A stretch of DNA of 16,189 bases from Lachnospiraceae bacterium (GTDB lineage Bacteria; Bacillota; Clostridia; Lachnospirales; Lachnospiraceae): the NCBI GenBank assembly GCA_024684155.1, contig JAIKXK010000335.1, positions 1 through 16,189 on the forward strand, given 5' to 3'. Positions within the stretch are counted from its first letter, which is position 1. Every line of letters begins with the position of its first letter. Made by a program: the position numbers and the translations under genes. This document shows positions 8,156 to 14,205 of this stretch, piece after piece. Below the pieces are notes generated by a model. It was not told the DNA's origin. It was given only the letters and a program-made list of their open reading frames with translations, and did no database searches.

Positions 8156-9166
8156 TTATTCTGTTTCAATTGCTTCGTAATCACTTGGAACGGTAATTCC
8201 TAAGGTCTCACAAATTTCAGGATTGTATTCCTTCTTTACTTCTTCTGCATAACGGATTTCCATATCTGCAGGATCCCCACCATTTGCTAAAATTTCATAA
8301 GCCATAAGTCCGGCAGAATATCCAATATCATAATAATCAATAGATAAGGTTGCTACACCACCACCGGCACAGATTCCTTCTTCACCTGCAATAATTGGTT
8401 TTTGTGCTGCAGATGCAATATTGTTAATATTCTGAATGCAGTTTGCTGCAGTATTATCTGTAGGAATATAAATGACATCAGATTCGTCACAGCAAGCCTG
8501 TGTAACCTGAGCAACATCGTTAGAATCAGAGAAAGTAAAGTCTTTTACTGTATAACCATACTCTTCTAAATATCCTGTAATTGTCTTAGCCTGATACTGT
8601 GAATTTGCTTCACCTGAGCAGTATAAAATACCAACGGTTTTAATATCGTCTCCAAATAATTCATTCACCATATCTGCCTGCTGATCTAATGGAGCTAAAT
8701 CAGAAGTTCCTGTAACATTGATTCCGCTGACACCAGTCCAATCCTCAGCATCAATATTTAAAGCTGTTGCATAATCAGTAATAGAAGTTGCTACAATTGG
8801 AATATCACCGGTAGATGCTGATGCAGCAGCTAAAGAAGCTGTAGCATTTGCCATAATCAAATCATATCCGGAAGATACAAAGCCATTTGTGATTGTAGCA
8901 CATGTAGCAGAATCACCTGCAGCATTTTGCTCATCAAAGGTCACTTCGTCTCCAAGCTTTTCTACTAAAGCAGCTTTAAATCCTTCTGTAGCAGCATCTA
9001 GTGCTTCATGCTGTACTAACTGGCAAATACCAACGGTATACTTTGCGTCAGCACTTGTAGTTTCGCTTTCGCTTTCTGAATTGCTTGAACTTCCTCCACA
9101 AGCAGCTAAACTCATAACTACTGTGGTCGCACATAAAAGTGCTGCCAATAATTTTCTCTTCTTCAT
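8156..9166 (-). CDS. ABC transporter substrate-binding lipoprotein (TrpX/COG2984-like)
   Basis: This is the extracytoplasmic solute receptor that delivers ligand to the permease and ATPase encoded downstream. The 336-residue precursor begins MKKRK, has a hydrophobic signal core, and ends in the lipobox LAAC with lipidated C23. A Ser/Glu/Thr-rich linker (about 26-41) follows. The mature part starts with KYTVGICQLVQHEALDAA, a pattern I recognise from the ABC_sub_bind (PF04392) family, and has the two-lobe layout of that family (second lobe from about VGILYCSG). Near the end GGDPADMEIRY is also family-like. Some relatives in streptococci are assigned to tryptophan uptake, but many clostridial members have no proven ligand. 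ATG 9166 follows AAAGGAGAAGACGAC. The gene starts 48 bases after nadC; a palindrome lies in that gap. Lipoprotein and family calls are firm; the ligand is not. Confidence 0.92.
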   Translation of the reverse strand: MKKRKLLAALLCATTVVMSLAACGGSSSNSESESETTSADAKYTVGICQLVQHEALDAATEGFKAALVEKLGDEVTFDEQNAAGDSATCATITNGFVSSGYDLIMANATASLAAASASTGDIPIVATSITDYATALNIDAEDWTGVSGINVTGTSDLAPLDQQADMVNELFGDDIKTVGILYCSGEANSQYQAKTITGYLEEYGYTVKDFTFSDSNDVAQVTQACCDESDVIYIPTDNTAANCIQNINNIASAAQKPIIAGEEGICAGGGVATLSIDYYDIGYSAGLMAYEILANGGDPADMEIRYAEEVKKEYNPEICETLGITVPSDYEAIETE

Positions 9167-9192
9167 GTCGTCTTCTCCTTTTTCTTCTTTCC

Positions 9193-9206
9193 CCTGTAAA
9201 TACAGG
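9193..9206 (-). promoter_or_regulatory. Perfect palindrome in the nadC-lipoprotein gap (possible operator)
   Basis: The minus strand reads CCTGTATTTACAGG: six-base arms CCTGTA/TACAGG around TT (or five-base arms around ATTT). It lies between the nadC stop (9215) and the ribosome site of the lipoprotein gene. A weak possible promoter just upstream (TTGATG at 9244-9249, 19-base gap, TACAAT at 9219-9224) would place the palindrome about at +6 to +20, where a repressor could block it. It could instead be a small RNA hairpin. No regulator can be named from the sequence. Confidence 0.4.
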
Positions 9207-9214
9207 TTATTCCA

Positions 9215-10066
9215 TTAAATTGTATGTAAATTTTTTAATGAAACATCAAGTATCGGTGCAGAATGTGTCAAAGCTCCCGATGAAACATAATCAACCCCAA
9301 GGTCAGAAATCGCTTTTACATTTTCCTTTGTAATGTTTCCAGAACACTCTGTTTCTGCTCTTCCAGCGATTATCCCAATCGCTTCTTTCATCTCTTCATG
9401 AGACATATTATCTAGCATAATAATATCTGCCCCAGCTTCTACAGCTTCTTTTACCATGTCGAGATTTTCTACTTCCACTTCGATTTTACGAACGAAAGGT
9501 GCATAGTCTTTTGCTCTTTTTACAGCCTCAGCAACGCTGCCAGCTGCTCCAATATGATTGTCTTTAATTAACACACCATCAGATAAATTGTATCGATGGT
9601 TATATCCACCGCCGACTTTCACCGCGTATTTCTCAAACAAACGGTTATTTGGCGTTGTCTTTCTGGTATCTAAAAGTTTCGTGTTGCTGCCTTCTAAAAG
9701 TGCAGCCACCTTTGATGTATAGGTAGCAATCCCACTCATTCTCTGCAAATAATTTAAAGCAGTACGCTCACCAGATAAAAGAACACGAATATCGCCTGTC
9801 ACAACTGCAAGCAATTCTCCTTTTTTTACCTGATCTCCATCCTTGACTTTTAAATCCACCTTTGTCTCTTCGTCTAAAAGTTCAAAGGTACGTTTGAAAA
9901 TTGGAAGACCTGCAATCACGCCATCCTCTTTGCAAATCAAATCACAAGTACCTAAGTTTGCCTCTGGCATAATGGCATTTGTTGTAACATCTTCACTGGA
10001 TATATCTTCTCTTAAGGCCTGTAAAATTAACGGATCTGCATTTAACAAAGTAGTCACATCTGTCAT
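9215..10066 (-). CDS. nadC: Nicotinate-nucleotide pyrophosphorylase (quinolinate phosphoribosyltransferase)
   Basis: NadC converts quinolinate and phosphoribosyl pyrophosphate to nicotinate mononucleotide, CO2 and pyrophosphate, the third step of de novo NAD synthesis, in the cytoplasm. The 283-residue protein has the normal length. Visible active-site motifs are ERTALNYLQRMSG (100-112; E100, R101), DTRKTTPNNR (133-142; R135, K136), GGGYNHRYNLSD (152-163; H157, R158), LIKDNH (166-171; K168), EVEVEN at 196-201, and IIMLDN (215-220) near the phosphate-binding barrel end. The motif is TTPNNR rather than the more common TTPGLR; the flanking basic residues are kept, so I expect activity. The start overlaps the nadB stop by four bases (ATGA), so the two are translationally coupled. 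It completes nadABC with the two genes upstream. Confidence 0.96.
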   Translation of the reverse strand: MTDVTTLLNADPLILQALREDISSEDVTTNAIMPEANLGTCDLICKEDGVIAGLPIFKRTFELLDEETKVDLKVKDGDQVKKGELLAVVTGDIRVLLSGERTALNYLQRMSGIATYTSKVAALLEGSNTKLLDTRKTTPNNRLFEKYAVKVGGGYNHRYNLSDGVLIKDNHIGAAGSVAEAVKRAKDYAPFVRKIEVEVENLDMVKEAVEAGADIIMLDNMSHEEMKEAIGIIAGRAETECSGNITKENVKAISDLGVDYVSSGALTHSAPILDVSLKNLHTI

Positions 10067-11412
10067 AGTGCTTTTCTCTCCTTTTCCTCTTTCTCAATTT
10101 CGTCCCAAATCATGGCTTTATTATCTTCAAAATAACGATCCAAATCGTCATATTCTTTTAAATTAATATTGTAACGTTCCATAAGTTCGCCTAATGGCAA
10201 ATCTGCCACATCCATTAAGTGATATCTTCGATGTTCAGCGCCCCAATCTTCATCCACACGCTTCATATGGTTCGCTGCATTTCTGGCAAATACCAGACTT
10301 TCCAATAAGGAGTTACTGGCTAAACGATTTCGTCCGTGGACACCATTACAACAAGTTTCTCCTGCTGCGTATAAATGTTTCATAGAAGTATGACCGTCTA
10401 AATCCACGTATACCCCTCCCATAAAATAATGTTGAGCAGGAACAACAGGAATACAATCCTTTGTAATATCATACCCTTCCTCTAAACACTTCTTGTAGAT
10501 GTTAGGGAAACGTTTTGTTACATCAATATCCGTAATACCAGTGAAATCCAGCCACACACATTTCGTGCCTTCCTTTTTCATCTGGGTACGGATTTCATTT
10601 GTCAACACATCTCTTGGCAGAAGCTCGTTTGCAAAACGCTTTCCATTTTTATCGCGAAGCTTTGCTCCCTCTCCTCTGCAGGATTCAGAGATTAAAAATC
10701 TTCTTTCCTTCTTTTCAGAGTACAATGTGGTTGGATGGATTTGAACATAATCCACATTTTCCAGCCGAATTCCATGACGTAGTGAAAGTGCTAAGGCATC
10801 CCCTGTTAAGTGAGGGAAGTTTGTAGAGTTTTCATAGATTCCTCCAATACCTCCGCAGGCCCACATCATATGGGAACACATTACAGTTTTTAAACGTCCG
10901 TCTTTTTGGCGCAACAAAATTCCGTCACACCGATTGTCGTGACATAAAATATCGATCATGGTTGTATGATCCAATAAGGAAACATTCTGAAGTTCCTTTA
11001 CCCGTTCTAACAGAACAGAAGTAATGGCTTTGCCCGTAATATCCTCATGATAAAGGATTCGATTTGTGGAATGGGCTCCTTCTCTTGTATATAGAAGTTC
11101 TCCGTTTTCTCGCTCAAAATCTACACCATATGCAATGAGTTCATTGATAATAGATCGAGAAGAACGAATCATCATATCTACAGATTCCTTACGATTCTCA
11201 TAATGTCCCGCACGAAGGGTGTCTTCAAAGAAAGAATCATAATCTCCCTCGTTTTTTAAGACACAAATTCCTCCTTGAGCAAGAAAAGAATCGCTATCTT
11301 CTAAATCACTTTTTGTGATCATCAAAATTGATGTATTCTTCGGCAAATGAAGGGCAGTAAAACATCCTGCTACACCACAACCGACAATGACTACATCGTA
11401 ATAGTTATTCAT
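10063..11412 (-). CDS. nadB: L-aspartate oxidase, short form
   Basis: NadB is the FAD enzyme that oxidises L-aspartate to iminoaspartate, the unstable substrate of NadA; fumarate is the likely electron acceptor in an anaerobe. The FAD-binding motif VIVGCGVAG is at 8-16, followed by AQGGI 45-49. Substrate-site residues by family comparison are R110, E111 and H114 in TREGAHS, E242-E248 in ISESCRGEG, R267 in LLPRDVL, and H328 in AQHYFMGG. NRLASNSLLESLVF (362-375) is the FAD-binding C-terminal signature. At 449 residues it lacks most of the helical C-terminal domain found in the roughly 530-residue enzymes; clostridial NadB proteins are often short like this, so I read it as natural rather than truncated. 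ATG 11412 has only a modest ribosome site (AGAAGAG). It is 16 bases after nadA and overlaps nadC by four. Confidence 0.95.
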   Translation of the reverse strand: MNNYYDVVIVGCGVAGCFTALHLPKNTSILMITKSDLEDSDSFLAQGGICVLKNEGDYDSFFEDTLRAGHYENRKESVDMMIRSSRSIINELIAYGVDFERENGELLYTREGAHSTNRILYHEDITGKAITSVLLERVKELQNVSLLDHTTMIDILCHDNRCDGILLRQKDGRLKTVMCSHMMWACGGIGGIYENSTNFPHLTGDALALSLRHGIRLENVDYVQIHPTTLYSEKKERRFLISESCRGEGAKLRDKNGKRFANELLPRDVLTNEIRTQMKKEGTKCVWLDFTGITDIDVTKRFPNIYKKCLEEGYDITKDCIPVVPAQHYFMGGVYVDLDGHTSMKHLYAAGETCCNGVHGRNRLASNSLLESLVFARNAANHMKRVDEDWGAEHRRYHLMDVADLPLGELMERYNINLKEYDDLDRYFEDNKAMIWDEIEKEEKERKAL

Positions 11413-11428
11413 ACGTCTCTTCTTTCGA

Positions 11429-12343
11429 TTATTTAGCTAATTCTAGCATTTTTTCCATAGGTTTTCTTGCGCCCTCAATTAATTCATCAGGCATTTCCAC
11501 CTTTGGTTCCATATTTTTCAAAGCATTATATACTTTTTCCAAGGTAATCTTTTTCATATTTGGACACACCTGTGCCATCTGTGTTGTATAAAACTTCTTA
11601 CCTGTAGTCTGTAACCCCAGTTCATAAAGAACTCCTCTTTCAGTTACAACTATAAACTCTTCGTTTGAAGAATCTTTTACATAATTAATAATTCCCGAAG
11701 TACTTCCAATGTAATCTGCCATAGCACATACTTCTGGCTTACATTCTGGATGGACTAAAACTTCCGCCTTCGGATACTTTTCTTTCATTTTAACAATTGC
11801 ATCTTTGGTAATGGTGTGATGTACATGACAATAACCATCATTGAAAATGAAGTTCTTTTCCGGCAATTGATCTGCTATATAATGAGCTAAATTCTGATCC
11901 GGAATAAAGAAAATATTTTTATTAGATAAGCGAGAAACAATCTTTAATGCATTGGCACTTGTAACGCATACATCACTGGCAGCTTTTAATTCAGCTGTAG
12001 AGTTAACGTAACAAACCACTGCTAAATCATCATATTGTTTTCGCATTTCTTCCACTGCTTCTACTGTAGCCATATGAGCCATAGGACAATCAGCATCTTC
12101 TGCCGGAAGAAGTACTACCTTCCCAGGGTTCAGTGCTTTTGCACTTTCTCCCATAAATCGAACACCGCAAAGTACAATGACATCTGCTTCAATTTCGGTT
12201 GCCTTTCGACTCAAAAAGAAAGAATCCCCTATATAATCTGCTATATCCTGTACCTCATCCTCTACATAATAATGGCACATGATGACAGCATTTTTCTCTT
12301 CTTTTAACTTACGTATTTCGTCCCCTAAATTCAGGTTATTCAT
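11429..12343 (-). CDS. nadA: Quinolinate synthase A
   Basis: NadA condenses iminoaspartate (from NadB) with dihydroxyacetone phosphate to give quinolinate, using an oxygen-sensitive [4Fe-4S] cluster. The 304-residue protein is of the compact type. The three cluster ligands predicted by spacing are C86 (DADCPMAH), C172 (GYCHVHHTI) and C260 (AQVCPNM), giving gaps of 86 and 88 residues as expected for the three repeated domains. Substrate-binding residues are in MCHYYVEDEVQDIADYIGDS near the start (H24, Y25), FIPDQNLA (146-153), HPEC (198-201) and STSGII (214-219). Additional cysteines C201 and C206 lie in HPECKPEVC. ATG 12343 is preceded by AAAGGAGATATACCTCAA, a strong ribosome site, only 16 bases after the response-regulator gene, so nadA is probably transcribed from a promoter in front of that gene unless an internal one exists. 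Confidence 0.97.
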   Translation of the reverse strand: MNNLNLGDEIRKLKEEKNAVIMCHYYVEDEVQDIADYIGDSFFLSRKATEIEADVIVLCGVRFMGESAKALNPGKVVLLPAEDADCPMAHMATVEAVEEMRKQYDDLAVVCYVNSTAELKAASDVCVTSANALKIVSRLSNKNIFFIPDQNLAHYIADQLPEKNFIFNDGYCHVHHTITKDAIVKMKEKYPKAEVLVHPECKPEVCAMADYIGSTSGIINYVKDSSNEEFIVVTERGVLYELGLQTTGKKFYTTQMAQVCPNMKKITLEKVYNALKNMEPKVEMPDELIEGARKPMEKMLELAK

Positions 12344-12359
12344 TTGAGGTATATCTCCT

Positions 12360-14063
12360 TTATTTTTTTGTCAAAAGAGATTCAAAATCCTCGCAAGGCA
12401 TGGGGTGATAATAATAATATCCTTGCGCAATATTGCAGCCTCTACCCTTTAAGAGTTCGACTTGCTCCTCTGTTTCAACTCCTTCTACAACTGTAGGCAG
12501 ATTTAAAACTTTGGCCATATTTAATACGCCTTCAAGTATTCCTATTCCTTTGACAATATTTTCTTGATCTAAATCTAAAAACTTCATATCGATTTTCAAA
12601 ATATCGATACTCATATTTTTAAGTGCATTTAATGAAGAATATCCGCTTCCAAAGTCATCCATCAAAACCTTAAATCCGGCTTTGTGAAGATTCTCCACTT
12701 CCTCTTCAATCATAATATAGTCTTCTATATATGCACTTTCCGTAATTTCCACTTGTAATAAATCATGAGATAAATTTCTTTCATCACATAATTCGCTTAA
12801 ATATTCTGACACGGAACCGGCATAAAAATCGGCTCTGGAAACATTAACAGAAACAGGTGGCACATCCACATTTGCATCTGCCATTTCCTTTATCCACTTT
12901 ATGGTTTGTTTCCACATGAGTTTATCCAGAGAAGCCACAAACCCCGTATGCTCCAGTACCGGTATAAATGACCCTGAAGCCATAATACCTTTTTCTCTGT
13001 GATACCATCTTGCCAGTGCTTCTGCACCTACAATCTTTCCAGTGTTCATGTCCACCTTAGGCTGTAAGAAAGGGAAAAATTCCTCGTCTTCAATACCTCT
13101 ACGAATATCTGAAAGCAGTTCATACTCTGTCTGTAGTTGACCTGCCATAACCGGATCATACCAGGCAATATGTCTTGTATAATCTCCAGAAACAGAAGCC
13201 AGGGCAATTACTGCTTTATTGTAAATTTTTTCAACAGATTCTGCAGGATTATCTATTTCATAAAAACCAAACTTCGGCCCAAAGCCAATGCCAAAGACCT
13301 CATCCTTTTTCATATCCTCTTTGATTCTCTTTTTCATATCGTCCAATACAGATCGATTTTTCGGACAAAGGACTGCAAAATCATCTCCTCCAAGGTATCC
13401 TGCAATACCCCCGTGGCGTCTTGTAAATTCCTTTAGATATCTGCCCATAAGTCGCAGATACTGGTCTCCTTTTTCCCAACCATAAAAGTTATTAAATAAC
13501 TTAAAATGATCGATGTCAATAGCCACCATCCAGAGAGGATCTTTTCCGTAATTTCTTAAATGTGTATAAACTTTATTGTAAAAACTTTGCTTAAAATCTA
13601 AGCCAGTCAACTCGTCTACTCTTTGATCATCTGCTTTAAACTGCCTGTCAATCTGACCTATCAGTTCCTTTTGCTTTTCAAATAAAGAAATGGTAGTCAA
13701 CACTCTGCGTAGAACAATTCGTTCCATAAATGGTCTTGTAATATAATCTATTGCACCAAGATCAAAGGCATATTCCACATTTTTTTCTTCATCATCTGCA
13801 GATATCATAATCACTGGAAGATAGTCAATCATGTGCTTATTTTTCATAAACTTAAGCACCTCAAACCCATTCATTCCAGGCATAACCAAATCTAGTAAAA
13901 CAATATCCAGTTCATAGAAATGGTCCATCAAATAATTTACAGCATCATGGCCATTATCAAATTCAACCACATCTGCTTCGTCTTTTAAAATTTCTTTTAA
14001 AATCTCTCTATTAGTTATGGAGTCGTCAATAACTAACACCTTACGCTTTTGAATAGCATCCAT
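12360..14063 (-). CDS. Response regulator with degenerate GGDEF and active-looking EAL domains (c-di-GMP phosphodiesterase)
   Basis: A 567-residue cytoplasmic signalling protein with three domains. The receiver (about 7-125) has acidic pair D13/D14, phospho-acceptor D58 (LLDLVMPG) and S88, but the usual lysine of the KP pair is R110 (ITRPF). The GGDEF-like domain (about 148-305) starts DELTGLDFKQSF, without the usual Asn-Arg, has GW for the common GH, and reads GGDDF at 225-229, so diguanylate cyclase activity is doubtful; I see no RxxD inhibitory site. The EAL domain (about 320-562) keeps all main catalytic residues: E348 (AEAL), N407, E439 (VEITES), D469/D470 (MDDFGSGYSSL), K490, E527 (VVEGVE) and Q547. 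It should therefore hydrolyse c-di-GMP, with the GGDEF-like part perhaps sensing GTP. No histidine kinase lies next to it here. ATG 14063 follows GATGGGGGA. It is followed by nadA after 16 bases. Confidence 0.93.
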   Translation of the reverse strand: MDAIQKRKVLVIDDSITNREILKEILKDEADVVEFDNGHDAVNYLMDHFYELDIVLLDLVMPGMNGFEVLKFMKNKHMIDYLPVIMISADDEEKNVEYAFDLGAIDYITRPFMERIVLRRVLTTISLFEKQKELIGQIDRQFKADDQRVDELTGLDFKQSFYNKVYTHLRNYGKDPLWMVAIDIDHFKLFNNFYGWEKGDQYLRLMGRYLKEFTRRHGGIAGYLGGDDFAVLCPKNRSVLDDMKKRIKEDMKKDEVFGIGFGPKFGFYEIDNPAESVEKIYNKAVIALASVSGDYTRHIAWYDPVMAGQLQTEYELLSDIRRGIEDEEFFPFLQPKVDMNTGKIVGAEALARWYHREKGIMASGSFIPVLEHTGFVASLDKLMWKQTIKWIKEMADANVDVPPVSVNVSRADFYAGSVSEYLSELCDERNLSHDLLQVEITESAYIEDYIMIEEEVENLHKAGFKVLMDDFGSGYSSLNALKNMSIDILKIDMKFLDLDQENIVKGIGILEGVLNMAKVLNLPTVVEGVETEEQVELLKGRGCNIAQGYYYYHPMPCEDFESLLTKK

Positions 14064-14146
14064 TTTTCATTCCCCCATCAAGCCCACCAATGTCATAATA
14101 AGACCAATGATACAGTCTTGCTTTTATAATATACTACGAAAGCACG
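14064..14146 (-). promoter_or_regulatory. Leader/upstream region of the c-di-GMP-nad block, with inverted repeat
   Basis: This is the only intergenic space that can hold the main promoter of the downstream block. On the minus strand a plausible -10 (TATATT, 14128-14133) has no good -35 at 16-18 bases, since that position overlaps the terminator's T-tract. Nine bases on lies an inverted repeat AAGAC-N10-GTCTT (14100-14119), placed where a repressor could act near the start of transcription. The ribosome site GGGGGA lies just before ATG 14063. The promoter call is weak; the repeat itself is seen directly. Confidence 0.35.
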
Positions 14147-14185
14147 AAAAAAGCCACAACAAACCAATGAAGTTGTAGCTTTTTT
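14147..14185 (-). terminator. Strong intrinsic terminator after the metal ATPase gene
   Basis: On the minus strand AAAAAAGCTACAAC pairs with GTTGTGGCTTTTTT over 14 positions (one G-T pair), with an 11-base loop, ending in six T. It starts 20 bases after the ATPase stop at 14206. The A-run on one side and T-run on the other make it able to work in both directions. It separates the metal-export transcript from the c-di-GMP/nad block. Confidence 0.9.
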
Positions 14186-14205
14186 CATATAATTTATATA
14201 CCAGT

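Noticed and set aside
8125..8160. Plus-strand intrinsic terminator
   Set aside because: The stem with TTATTTTATT after it looks like one, but no plus-strand gene exists nearby; the stem is better read as a coding-strand intercistronic element.
9167..9214. Tryptophan T-box or other riboswitch in front of the importer genes
   Set aside because: The gap is 48 bases, far too short for a T-box or known riboswitch.
12344..12359. Separate promoter immediately before nadA
   Set aside because: The 16-base gap holds only the ribosome site, and I found no convincing -35/-10 pair just upstream in the end of the preceding gene.
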